A DNA stretch of 64,000 nt from JBAWWY01 sp037144355 (GTDB lineage Bacteria > Bacillota > Clostridia > Peptostreptococcales > Anaerovoracaceae), in assembly GCA_037144355.1 (NCBI GenBank), contig JBAWWY010000001.1, positions 1-64,000 of the forward strand, given 5' to 3'. This document shows positions 45,575-54,317 of this stretch, in pieces. The position numbers were made by a program, and so were the translations under genes. The notes below the pieces were generated by a model. That model was not told where the DNA came from, made no database searches, and saw only the letters and a program-made list of their open reading frames with translations. The first letter of the stretch is position 1. Each line of letters begins with the position of its first letter.

Positions 45575-46810
45575 ATGAGCAACTCAAAAAGCCTTTTGAA
45601 AGAGATGACAGAAGATATAAGGAGAATAATCAACCAAAGCCAGGAGAAAATTAGTGATTGCGAGGTGTTGGAACTTATAGAGGAATATGTACTTCATGAT
45701 CAAAGAACATTTAAAGATGGTTACTCACAAAAGAAGGCAATTATAGAAAATGTATATAATGCAACAAGGATGGAGTTGGATATATTACAGCCACTTGCAG
45801 ACAATCAAAATGTAAGTGAAATAATGGTGAATGGTTTAGATAATATTTTCATTGAAATAAATGGAAAAATAGAAAAAACGAATTTGAAATTTGATGATTT
45901 TGATCAACTTGAAGAAATAATAAGAAGAATCGCTGCCCGAGTTCATCGGGAAATAAACGAATTGAATCCAATAGTTGATGCACGTTTGGAGGATGGTTCC
46001 AGAGTTAACGCAATATATAAAAATATAGCAATTAATGGCCCTATTTTGACTATAAGACGATTTCCACAAAATAAAATTACCATGGAAGATCTCATCAGGA
46101 TGAATTCTATCACTGTAGAAGCAGCGGAGTTTCTTAAGAGTTTGGTTGTAAGTGGATATAATATTTTTATTTCGGGGGGAACAAGCTCAGGAAAGACTAC
46201 GTTTTTAAATGTTCTAACTGAATATATTCCTGAAGATGAAAGAGTTATTGTCATTGAAGATTCTTGTGAGCTTCAAATATCAAAAGTTGAAAATATTGTA
46301 AGATTGGAAACAAAAAATGCAAATGTTCAAGGTAAGGGGGAAATTTCAGTCAGACAATTGATAAAAGCTTCACTTAGAATGCGCCCAGATAGAATAATAG
46401 TGGGTGAAGTAAGAGGTGGAGAAGTTCTAGATATGATACAAGCCATGAATACTGGCCATGATGGCTCCTTATCCACAGGCCATGGCAATTCTCCACAAGG
46501 CATGATTTGTAGATTGGAAACAATGTTTCTAACCGCGGTAAATTTCCCGCTTGAGGCTGTGAGGGGACAGATTGCCTCTGCGATTGATATTATTGTACAT
46601 CTAGGTAAACTTAAGGATAAGAGCAGAAGAGTACTTGAAATTGTCGAAGTGCAAGGATTGGAAAATGGAATTATCCTATTGAATGAATTATACAAATTCC
46701 AAATTGAGAATATAACAATTTGTAATAATGAAATTGGAAGACTTGTTAAGACAAAAAATGAGTTGCTCAATACTAAAAAATTAGAGATGAAAGGATACTA
46801 TATAAATTGA
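45575..46810 (+). CDS. TadA/CpaF-like secretion ATPase
   Basis: Motor ATPase (type II/IV secretion, GspE family) that drives pilus assembly. The 411 residues show the N-terminal domain, Walker A GGTSSGKTT, the Asp box IVIEDSCELQ, Walker B-type RPDRIIVGEVRGGE and the His box TGHDGSLSTGHGNSP. ATG 45575 is chosen over the ATG three bases earlier because AAGGAGG then has better spacing. Its stop overlaps the TTG start of the next gene. Confidence 0.94.
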   Translation: MSNSKSLLKEMTEDIRRIINQSQEKISDCEVLELIEEYVLHDQRTFKDGYSQKKAIIENVYNATRMELDILQPLADNQNVSEIMVNGLDNIFIEINGKIEKTNLKFDDFDQLEEIIRRIAARVHREINELNPIVDARLEDGSRVNAIYKNIAINGPILTIRRFPQNKITMEDLIRMNSITVEAAEFLKSLVVSGYNIFISGGTSSGKTTFLNVLTEYIPEDERVIVIEDSCELQISKVENIVRLETKNANVQGKGEISVRQLIKASLRMRPDRIIVGEVRGGEVLDMIQAMNTGHDGSLSTGHGNSPQGMICRLETMFLTAVNFPLEAVRGQIASAIDIIVHLGKLKDKSRRVLEIVEVQGLENGIILLNELYKFQIENITICNNEIGRLVKTKNELLNTKKLEMKGYYIN

Positions 46811-47577
46811 AAATAAAAGAGAATACTTTTGAAACAATTGACTATAAAATATATGCATTTTCTAAAGATGAAGGAAAATACTATTATTTGATTTCAACAA
46901 CAATATTAATTTCCCTTGGCTATTTATTTTACTCAAATATAATAATTTCTTTTTTGCTGGGGTTCCTTTCATTAAAACTTGTTAGGCATTACAAAAAATT
47001 TATGCTTGCAAAGCGTAGAAGGGAATTGAATTTCCAATTTAGAGACTTGTTATTCTCAATTTCCACCTCAATTGCTACTGGCAGGCAAATCGGAGAGGCT
47101 TTAATTGAGGCATCTAATAATTTAGAGATAATTTACGAAAATCATGATTTTATAAATATTGAATTAAGAGAAATCAATAAGAGAATAATCAATTCCAAAG
47201 AATCAATAGAAAAGATCCTATTTGATTTTGCAAACAGATGCGCACTTGAAGATATAACGAATTTTGTTGATATACTTTCAACTTGCAGAAAGACTGGAGG
47301 CGATATTAATAAAGTAATAATGAAGAGTTGCAATGCAATAATGGATAAAATAAGCATGCAAAGAGAAGTTGAAAGTTTAACGGCTCAAAAGAAACTGGAG
47401 GGAATTATCCTTACGTCTATTCCATTAATTACAATATTTTTATTAAGAATAACTTCACCCGGCTACATTCAAATTCTATATGATTCATTCACAGGGAAAA
47501 TAATAATGACATTTGCACTCTGTGGAATAATTGCAGCATATGCACTAATAATAAAAATAACACAAATAGATTTTTGA
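46807..47577 (+). CDS. TadB-like type II secretion system F-domain membrane protein
   Basis: Inner-membrane platform protein of the Tad pilus. The 256 residues contain two N-terminal membrane helices (about 28-60), a cytoplasmic T2SSF domain with ISTSIATGRQIGEALIEASN and CRKTGGDINKVI, and two C-terminal helices. The TTG start at 46807 overlaps the tadA stop (TTGA); AAAGGA lies about 12 bases upstream. Translational coupling is likely. Confidence 0.87.
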   Translation: MKIKENTFETIDYKIYAFSKDEGKYYYLISTTILISLGYLFYSNIIISFLLGFLSLKLVRHYKKFMLAKRRRELNFQFRDLLFSISTSIATGRQIGEALIEASNNLEIIYENHDFINIELREINKRIINSKESIEKILFDFANRCALEDITNFVDILSTCRKTGGDINKVIMKSCNAIMDKISMQREVESLTAQKKLEGIILTSIPLITIFLLRITSPGYIQILYDSFTGKIIMTFALCGIIAAYALIIKITQIDF

Positions 47578-47596
47578 AATATATAAAAGGAGAATA

Positions 47597-49024
47597 ATGA
47601 AGTTTTTCATATTTGGTTTATGCAATTTAGCTTTTCTATATTTCCTATTTAAAAAAAGCGGTTCAAATATTCATAATCTAGATAATCTAGCTGAATATAT
47701 TTGCCAAAAATTTAAAATCCCAATTTTTGGAAACAAGCTAAAACTTCTTGAAAACGTAAAGATATATTCTGAGTCTGGAAATGATTCAGAGACAGTGAAA
47801 AAAACAATCGAAAAAAATTGTAAGTACTATTTAATTTTAATGATAGCTTTGATAATAGTCTCATTGGCTATTGGAACAATAGAAATTGCATATTCCAAGC
47901 AGATAGATTATTTATCAAAACCCAAGATAGGAGCTTCTGAAAAAAAAATCTCTGTTGCTGCTGAAGTTGTATCAGAGAATGGCAAATATAATCAAGTTTT
48001 GTTACTAAACGTTAAACCAGAAGCAATGTCAGTTGATCAGCAAATTGAGTCATTAAATAAATTCATTAATAAAGTTCCAGCTATTATTGTTGGCGAAAAT
48101 AAGAATTTAGTTACAGTTTCAAAATCGTTGAATTTAATAAAAAATGAAAATATTGATGGAATTACAATCAATTGGCAAAGCAGCAATACAAAATTAATTG
48201 GAAATGATGGGTTCGTTTATGCTTTAAACCTGGAAAGACCGACAAAAGTCATATTGACTGCAACATTTAAATTATTGGAAACTGAAATTTTAAAAGATTA
48301 TCCGATTATCGTTGTAAATCAGAATGATGAAAAATATATAGGCAAGATTATAAGTAGAGGTATGTCAGATATTAAGGAAAATATAGAGGGCATAAATAGT
48401 GGTAAATTTATTTTTCTTCCGGAATATGACAAATTTGGAAATCAAATTAACTGGTATATAAGCATGAATGGAATCAACTCAAATATATGTATTCTATTTT
48501 TAGCGGCTTTTGTTTACATATATATAAATAGACACAGAAAGGTTCAATGGAGGGCAAAAAAATATAGAGAGTCAATAATTAAAGAGCTGCCGGGGTTTGT
48601 TTCGAAATTTGTACTACTTGTCAACGCAGGCATGGTAGTTAGCAGTGCACTGGAGAAAATGGCAAAGGATTACGAAAAAAATACAAAAAAACAATTTGTA
48701 ATACCGATTTATGAGGAATTATTAAAAATTGAACATCGAATTACCCAATCAAATTCGTCATTGGCTACTGAACTAAAAAATTTAGGCGATAGGACAAGGG
48801 TACGAGAGTTGTCAAGGTTTGCGTCGATTATATCCGAAAATATAAATAAAGGTTCAGAACTAGTTGAAAAATTGGAAAGTGAAGGTGATATGTTATGGTT
48901 GAATCGTAAAAAGAGAATAGAAGAAAGAGCAAAATTGGCTGATACAAAATTGACGCTACCACTGGTAATACTATTAATAACATTGATAACGATAACAATT
49001 GCTCCTGCGTTGATTTCGTTTTAA
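47597..49024 (+). CDS. TadC-like F-domain protein with a large extracellular insert
   Basis: Second platform protein, 475 residues and much longer than usual TadC. Helices lie at about 2-18, 77-97, 293-311 and 455-474. Between the second and third is an ectodomain of about 190 residues whose second half looks Ig-like (INWQSSNTKLI...DGFVYAL...VILTATF, about 190-240), like the atrophied bacterial Ig fold. The T2SSF domain (about 330-450) has the expected LLVNAGMVVSSALEKM start. AAGGAG precedes the ATG. The extended form is typical of clostridial Tad systems. Confidence 0.84.
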   Translation: MKFFIFGLCNLAFLYFLFKKSGSNIHNLDNLAEYICQKFKIPIFGNKLKLLENVKIYSESGNDSETVKKTIEKNCKYYLILMIALIIVSLAIGTIEIAYSKQIDYLSKPKIGASEKKISVAAEVVSENGKYNQVLLLNVKPEAMSVDQQIESLNKFINKVPAIIVGENKNLVTVSKSLNLIKNENIDGITINWQSSNTKLIGNDGFVYALNLERPTKVILTATFKLLETEILKDYPIIVVNQNDEKYIGKIISRGMSDIKENIEGINSGKFIFLPEYDKFGNQINWYISMNGINSNICILFLAAFVYIYINRHRKVQWRAKKYRESIIKELPGFVSKFVLLVNAGMVVSSALEKMAKDYEKNTKKQFVIPIYEELLKIEHRITQSNSSLATELKNLGDRTRVRELSRFASIISENINKGSELVEKLESEGDMLWLNRKKRIEERAKLADTKLTLPLVILLITLITITIAPALISF

Positions 49025-49046
49025 CAACTATTGAAAGGATGAACAA

Positions 49047-49235
49047 ATGCAAGATAAATATTTAGTCTTCAAAATTATGGAATTTTTCAAACCGTGTAGA
49101 AATAAAAAGGGAATGGAAATGGTTCAAGTAGCTATTCTAGTTGCAATAGCAATCGGACTTGGAATGCTTTTCAGGGAAAGAATATCAGATTTTATTTCAT
49201 CAACTTTTGACAGCTTAGCTAATACAAAATTTTAG
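49047..49235 (+). CDS. Flp-type pilin (Flp1-like)
   Basis: Probable major pilin, 62 residues. A hydrophilic leader ending in NKKG is followed by MEMVQVAILVAIAIGLGMLF, which fits class III/IV prepilin cleavage after the glycine with glutamate at +2. The mature chain would be about 40 residues, as in Flp pilins. AAAGGATG precedes the ATG. No prepilin peptidase gene is in the window. Confidence 0.85.
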   Translation: MQDKYLVFKIMEFFKPCRNKKGMEMVQVAILVAIAIGLGMLFRERISDFISSTFDSLANTKF

Positions 49236-49236
49236 G

Positions 49237-49650
49237 ATGCTAAATAAAAAGGGAAGTGCAATATTGGAAACCACTATTGTTTTGCCGTTGGTTATCATGG
49301 TTTTAATTTTTCTGATAAATTTAAATATTTTATTATTCTCCATGGTAATGGAAAAAACAAATATCGAAAGAGAAGCACAAACCATATCAAGCTATAATTC
49401 AAAGTCATTTTATTCAAGACGTTCATCTGAAGAAATTAAAAAAAACAACTGGTTGATAGAAAATGAAGGTGTACAACTATATAAAAATGTGATAGTGGCA
49501 AGCAAGGTGGAATATGAAAGTGTAATATTTAGGAATTTACAATTTTCAAAATATATTGAGGCTGAATCTACAATTTTCGATGAGGCAAGTTTTCTCAGAA
49601 ATTCTCAATTGCTGAAAGAAAGCATGTCTGCAATATTGAAGGATCGATAG
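49237..49650 (+). CDS. TadE-like pseudopilin
   Basis: Minor pilin of the TadE family, 137 residues. The leader MLNKKG is followed by SAILETTIVLPLVIMVLIFLI, matching the TadE pattern with glutamate in the hydrophobic stretch, then a hydrophilic domain. The start is two bases after the pilin stop with only AGG adjacent to it, so translation probably relies on coupling. Its stop overlaps the GTG of the next gene (TAGTG). Confidence 0.82.
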   Translation: MLNKKGSAILETTIVLPLVIMVLIFLINLNILLFSMVMEKTNIEREAQTISSYNSKSFYSRRSSEEIKKNNWLIENEGVQLYKNVIVASKVEYESVIFRNLQFSKYIEAESTIFDEASFLRNSQLLKESMSAILKDR

Positions 49651-51608
49651 TGATAAAAATATTTAAAGATAATGAAAAACACATTAAATATAAAAACAAA
49701 GGTAAAAATGGCAGCATAGCTGTTTTTCTTGGGATTATACTTATAAGTATGCTTGTAATAGTAAGTCTATTTATTAATCTAGCGGGTCTTTATGCTGGAA
49801 GGAGTATGGCGGAATCTTCTTTTACTGCAGCAGGAAGAGCTGTTCTTTCAGAATTTGATAAAGAATTGTTTAATGACTATGGCATTTTTGGACTCTTCAG
49901 TTCTGAAGATGAAATTAAAAGGAATCTTTACTTTTATTCAAGCGAAAATTTAAAACAAGAACCGTCAGTTGACAGTATCGACTGCATAAAATTGAATGTC
50001 AATTCTATTAATATATCTAATGCATCTCATTCCTTGGCTAATATTGATTTATTTGAAAACGAAATAATAGAGTTGATGAAATATCGAGGCATAGCGGTGA
50101 ATTTGCTTGATATGGAAACGAATATCAAGGATTTGCGTGATAATGCATTTGAAATTCAGATAATTGAAAACTCATTGTCACTATTTGAAACCATAAAAGC
50201 TATTGATACTATTGCAACTAAAATAGCTAAGTCGATTAAGGCAATTACTGCATTGGAATATAAATTGTATAAATCTGAAAATATGGTCAATTACCAAAAT
50301 AAAATGAATATTATTTCTATTTGCAAGGAACTTAGAAAAGAAAATCAAAATTTGAATGTTATCCTAGCAAGCATACCAACTGAAGCAAAGCGGTTTAGAG
50401 ATTCGCTTTCAATTTTCAAGGCTTTTTTAGCTGAAAATTCCAGCGAAGAATTAAAAGGCGCTGGCTTGAATATTATAACTCAAGTTGAAAAGGCAGAGAA
50501 GCTTGTAGAGAATCTTGGCCAAGGGAAACTCGTTCCAATAAATAATGTAGATATCCAAAATATAAAATTATTGACAAATATAATTATACGGATTGGAAAA
50601 ATAACAAAAGAAAATCAACAAACTTATAATATCGGTAAGGATCTTATTGCATACAAAAGCTGCATTCCAATGCTGGCGTTACTTGTTTTGGACTTTGATG
50701 TAAATAGCGAAACAGCAAAAAAGAATGATATTGAAGAAAAGAAGCTGCAAGCAGCAAATATAGTCAAAACAAACAACATAATTAAAGGTGTTGTTCTAAG
50801 AAACGAATCTATTATAAATAGCTTGCCATCTAAAGATAAAGGCGAAATTGAAATTAATCTTCTAAACCAGCATGCATTGAATAATTTTAAAAGCAAATAT
50901 AAAATAACAAGTTCGATTTATAAAGATTTATTGATATCTGAATATATATTAGAATATTTTAAAAATCACATGGATAAAGACAGAATTAAACTTGAAACAT
51001 TTTTCAAGAATGAAGCAGAATATGTTCTTTACGGGAGTATGTCTGACAATAGCAATCTCAATTACTTTAGAATGAATTTTATGGCGCTTAGAACAAGTCT
51101 CAATATGATTCATATCTATACTGACAATTCTAAGCTTGGCGAAGTTAAAGCGCTTGCATTGCTTATTAGCCCAACTCCATGGGTTGTTGCAACTGAGTTT
51201 CTAATAGCTACAGTGTGGGCTTCAGTTGAAGCAGCACAGGATTTGGAAATCATACAAAACGGGGGGAAGGTAGTACTAGTAAAAAGCCAGGCAGATTGGA
51301 GAATCGATTTCACTTCATTTCTAAATGGCAAACAAAACAAGATAAAGAGCTTAAAAAATATTAAAGGCTTGAATTACAAGGATTATCTGCAATTATTTCT
51401 TCTGCTTGAAGGAAGAAATAGTAAAATTTTAAGAACAATGGATCTTGTTCAAATTAATATGAAGGGTAGATATAATAAATTATTTAATATAGAAGAACAT
51501 TATAATGGCTTTGATTTCACTGCCAAATTGTCCAAAGAGGAGGTATTGCCTTTTTATGGATTGTTCGGTTTTAAAGAATTTGCCGTCGATGGCATTCAGC
51601 TTTATTGA
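49650..51608 (+). CDS. DUF5702-like (TadG-like) pilus locus protein
   Basis: Large protein of the clostridial Tad locus, 652 residues, function not established. The N terminus has KGKNGSIAVFLGIILISMLVIV, a pilin-like helix at about 24-46, followed by AESSFTAAGRAVLSEFDKELFNDYGIFGLF, typical of DUF5702. A long helical extracellular region follows, with a second hydrophobic stretch near 505-530. GTG 49650 is used, with AAGGA six bases upstream. The next gene starts within its last 53 bases. Confidence 0.78.
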   Translation: MIKIFKDNEKHIKYKNKGKNGSIAVFLGIILISMLVIVSLFINLAGLYAGRSMAESSFTAAGRAVLSEFDKELFNDYGIFGLFSSEDEIKRNLYFYSSENLKQEPSVDSIDCIKLNVNSINISNASHSLANIDLFENEIIELMKYRGIAVNLLDMETNIKDLRDNAFEIQIIENSLSLFETIKAIDTIATKIAKSIKAITALEYKLYKSENMVNYQNKMNIISICKELRKENQNLNVILASIPTEAKRFRDSLSIFKAFLAENSSEELKGAGLNIITQVEKAEKLVENLGQGKLVPINNVDIQNIKLLTNIIIRIGKITKENQQTYNIGKDLIAYKSCIPMLALLVLDFDVNSETAKKNDIEEKKLQAANIVKTNNIIKGVVLRNESIINSLPSKDKGEIEINLLNQHALNNFKSKYKITSSIYKDLLISEYILEYFKNHMDKDRIKLETFFKNEAEYVLYGSMSDNSNLNYFRMNFMALRTSLNMIHIYTDNSKLGEVKALALLISPTPWVVATEFLIATVWASVEAAQDLEIIQNGGKVVLVKSQADWRIDFTSFLNGKQNKIKSLKNIKGLNYKDYLQLFLLLEGRNSKILRTMDLVQINMKGRYNKLFNIEEHYNGFDFTAKLSKEEVLPFYGLFGFKEFAVDGIQLY

Positions 51609-52434
51609 TTATAATAAAGCATATTTTAATCAAAAAAAGGGATCAATTTTTGTTGAGGCAGCCATATTTCTACCGATGTTGATAATATGTGTTTTGACTT
51701 TTTCATATTTTATAAAAGTTATATATTTCCAGGAAGAAGTCTTCAACCATTTAGTAAACGAGGGAAGACGAATAAGTCAGGAAGCTTCCTTATATGAATT
51801 AGAATTTCTTGAAAAAAATTATTTGCAAAAACTAATTAAAGCTGGTCCGCAAAATAGGATATTATTTGAAAGCAGAATAAATAAAAAATTAGATTTGGGC
51901 AATCAAAATGAAATTCAAAACTTTAAAATTAAGGAATTTAGATTTATATACAGCAGCAATCAAATAGATGAATTAATTAAAATTAAAGTCAACTTCAACG
52001 TGAGGAACATTTTTGGCAAAGCAATTTTTAAGGATTTTAATATTCAACAAAACTTTGTCTCAAGAGCCTGGAGTGGCAAAACTTCCCGAGGTATAACTAT
52101 TCCTTTCAAAAAAATGGAAGAGGATTTAAAATCATCAATAATTTACTTGTTTCCCAGGGCTGGTGAGCGATATCATTCTGAAACCTGTAGTTTCATTTCC
52201 TCATATCCTTTTGAAAAGATATTATCCAACGAAATTTTTAAAATATATAGTCCATGTGCACTTTGCGATTCTGCTAATATGATTGCAGGAGAAGTTGCAT
52301 ATATTTTTAAAAATGGGAAAGTTTATCATAGAAGCAATTGCTACAAAGTTGAAAAATATATTATATCAATGGATAAACTGGAAGCAGAGGCGAAAGGCTA
52401 TTTGCCATGTTTCAAATGTAAAGGAGGCAATTGA
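51556..52434 (+). CDS. TadE-like protein with C-terminal tandem Ada-type zinc-site motifs
   Basis: Pilus-locus protein, 292 residues from ATG 51556. It has a pilin-like region (NQKKGSIFVEAAIFLPML, helix about 31-52) and an extracellular part ending in two repeats of a cysteine pattern: YHSETCSF...SPCALC and YHRSNCYKV...GYLPCFKC (about 203-237 and 252-292). These resemble the Ada-like metal-binding motif seen in secreted nuclease-type proteins. The start is uncertain: GGAGG lies 12 bases before 51556; ATG 51589 has no ribosome site and ATG 51505 would add 17 residues. Overlaps the previous gene. Confidence 0.75.
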   Translation: MDCSVLKNLPSMAFSFIDYNKAYFNQKKGSIFVEAAIFLPMLIICVLTFSYFIKVIYFQEEVFNHLVNEGRRISQEASLYELEFLEKNYLQKLIKAGPQNRILFESRINKKLDLGNQNEIQNFKIKEFRFIYSSNQIDELIKIKVNFNVRNIFGKAIFKDFNIQQNFVSRAWSGKTSRGITIPFKKMEEDLKSSIIYLFPRAGERYHSETCSFISSYPFEKILSNEIFKIYSPCALCDSANMIAGEVAYIFKNGKVYHRSNCYKVEKYIISMDKLEAEAKGYLPCFKCKGGN

Positions 52435-53648
52435 TGGATTCTTTAGTAATCAATGGTGAAAGCGGTGAATTGATTGAACTTTCTTCAGAAGAAAGCAATT
52501 ACTTTAACAAAGATGGCAACTTTATAAGTATTGATAATATTATTAATTATGAAAATATCGGAAGCGAATATTTTGAAATATCTTTCTACCAGGATATATT
52601 CATTTTAAGAAACCACAATATTCAGGATGTCTGTATTAATAATAAGAAAATTGGTTATAATCAAATTTCATCCTTAGAAGACATGGATAAGATAAATAGC
52701 ATAGATTTTAGCTTAACATTTAAATCTGGTTCTAATGAAATTAGACAATCGGGATTTTCAAGACTAGGAATATATGATGATAAAATATTAGCGAAAAATG
52801 ATGAATTTCAAAATAACATGAATCAATTGGTAATCGAATATGAGATAAAAGAATTTGCTTCTTATGTTTTGGATATGTTGAAAAATAATCAAATTGAATC
52901 CTTACTGCCTTATGAAATTCTTACGATGGATTCAAAAGTAAGAATATATTATAACATCGAAGGAATGATTGGCTTAGTTGAGTACATAAAATCAATTGAT
53001 TTTAAAAATAGTCAAAGTACGATTATTCTTTTCAATATGATTATCAAGATCGAAATGTTGGAAGAATATTTGCTAAACCATTGTTATTTGGATTTAAATA
53101 TAAAAAAAATATTCATTTGTAAGGAAAGTTTGAATGTTAAATTCGTTCTTGCAAGTAATTTGGATAATACTAAAAATGTATATATTAGCTTGATTAAAAT
53201 AATCGAAGGTTTCAACGAGGCGAAACCAAACAATTATTTAAATTTCGAAAAATCAAATTTCCGAGGTTATTTATTGGAAGAAAATGCAGGATTGAATATG
53301 CTTGGAAGATTGCTATTGGAAGAAGAAAGACAAAACCGGATTGACGATGAAATTTCATATCATGGAATAGCAATGGAGCTCATCAATACCAATGATAATT
53401 TGCGAGGGATAGCCAGTATTGAAAATAATGTTCAAGAGGAAGGTAAAACCATATCAAGAAGAATCATAGGAGCTTTTATCAAGAATAATCATAATTTTAA
53501 ACTTGGTTTTGCTTTTCAAATCATATTATTAATAGCAATTTCAGCAATATATTTAACGAATTATTTAAAAACGTTCGATTTTATCGCACTTTTAATTATT
53601 CTTGGTGCTTTGGATCTATGGGTTCTAAAATACACCAAGATTCTGTAG
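52434..53648 (+). CDS. DUF6382-like membrane protein of the Tad locus
   Basis: A 404-residue protein with an N-terminal region resembling DUF6382 (LPYEILTMDSKVRIYYNIEG), which in other Clostridia is often fused to an FHA domain near Tad genes. Here no FHA domain is seen; the chain ends with two membrane helices (about 360-378 and 382-398). ATG 52434 overlaps the preceding stop (TGATG) and is six bases after AAGGAGG. Last gene of the Tad operon. The function is unknown. Confidence 0.7.
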   Translation: MDSLVINGESGELIELSSEESNYFNKDGNFISIDNIINYENIGSEYFEISFYQDIFILRNHNIQDVCINNKKIGYNQISSLEDMDKINSIDFSLTFKSGSNEIRQSGFSRLGIYDDKILAKNDEFQNNMNQLVIEYEIKEFASYVLDMLKNNQIESLLPYEILTMDSKVRIYYNIEGMIGLVEYIKSIDFKNSQSTIILFNMIIKIEMLEEYLLNHCYLDLNIKKIFICKESLNVKFVLASNLDNTKNVYISLIKIIEGFNEAKPNNYLNFEKSNFRGYLLEENAGLNMLGRLLLEEERQNRIDDEISYHGIAMELINTNDNLRGIASIENNVQEEGKTISRRIIGAFIKNNHNFKLGFAFQIILLIAISAIYLTNYLKTFDFIALLIILGALDLWVLKYTKIL

Positions 53649-53721
53649 AAATAACATATGTATATTTTAGGGCAGCTCATTAATAAATGAGAATTTGAGA
53701 AATAGGATTTAGGGAAATAAA

Positions 53722-53756
53722 AAGCCGGGTTAAAAACCCGGCTTAGTTTGCTTTTT
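53722..53756. terminator. Bidirectional terminator after the Tad operon
   Basis: AAGCCGGGTT pairs perfectly with AACCCGGCTT around AAA. The plus side continues AGTTTGCTTTTT and the minus side TTTATTT, so it can end both the Tad operon and the zinc-ribbon gene. Confidence 0.9.
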
Positions 53757-53765
53757 AGCGAGAAA

Positions 53766-53933
53766 CTATCTGTCGTTTCTGAAGTTTCTTCTTTCGCTTT
53801 TTTTCTTGTCTCTGCATTCCTTACATCTTTTTGGTTCGTTATCAAAACCTTTTTCTTTGTAAAATTCTTGTTCGCCTACAGTAAATATGAAATCTTTACC
53901 ACAGTCTTGACATACGAGTGTTCTTTCTTCCAT
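53766..53933 (-). CDS. Short zinc-ribbon protein (CxxC-x-CxxC type)
   Basis: A 55-residue gene. The product begins MEERTLVCQDCGKDFIF, continues with GEQEFYKEKGFDNEP and KRCKECRDKK, and ends in a basic tail. This is the small zinc-ribbon family common in Clostridia, with two CxxC pairs about 26 residues apart. GGAGG lies nine bases before the ATG, and the bidirectional terminator follows its stop. The role is unknown; nucleic-acid or ribosome binding is suggested by the basic tail. Confidence 0.88.
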   Translation of the reverse strand: MEERTLVCQDCGKDFIFTVGEQEFYKEKGFDNEPKRCKECRDKKKSERRNFRNDR

Positions 53934-54317
53934 TGATTTTTTCCTCCAAATGTTTTAAAAAAAAATTAATTTGAGATTAAAATTGGCATAATGGGAGCGA
54001 CATTTCCAAAAAGAAGTTCGGACCATTGAGTCTTTTTTTATTCTCTGAGCACATTATACAATTGAAAAATGAGCATGTCTACTAAAATTTGTATTATTTA
54101 TACACAATTATAAATAAATTTAAATCATCATTGTGGGACTAATTCAGGGTAGTTATTCCGATTAATGTATTATTCTTTGTAATGCTTTGTTACCAATGTC
54201 TGACAACGTGTCAAAATTTTGAAAATATGCTTGTAATCACTGTAAATACTATTTATAATGTACTTTATACTTTATGTCGAATATCATATCAAAATTATTT
54301 TATAGGAGGTATTTGTT
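53934..54317. other. 384-base intergenic region upstream of livJ
   Basis: AT-rich gap between the divergent zinc-ribbon gene and livJ. It holds a weak stem with a T-run at about 54010-54038, a palindrome TGACA-ACG-TGTCA at 54201-54213, a TTTTGAAAA stretch (54217-54225) reminiscent of but not matching a CodY box, and the livJ promoter. No further gene or riboswitch is recognisable. Confidence 0.6.
54231..54259 (+). promoter_or_regulatory. Promoter of the liv operon
   Basis: TTGTAA and TATAAT are spaced by exactly 17 bases. The TGACA-ACG-TGTCA palindrome ends 17 bases upstream and could be an operator. The leader to the TTG start is about 50 bases. Confidence 0.72.

Noticed and set aside
53561..53845. 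Minus-strand open frame of 94 codons overlapping the end of the Tad operon.
   Set aside because: It runs through the bidirectional terminator and into the DUF6382-like gene; the real gene here is the 55-codon zinc-ribbon frame.
53984..53998. Possible second sigma-54 promoter (TGGCAT...GAGC) before livJ.
   Set aside because: GG and GC have the right spacing but the -12 part reads GAGCG instead of TTGCA, and a good sigma-70 promoter lies closer to livJ.
54146..54160. T-box-like AGGGTAGTTATTCC in the livJ leader.
   Set aside because: It departs from the T-box core AGGGTGGnACCGCG, lies upstream of the promoter at 54231-54259, and no specifier stem or terminator is seen.
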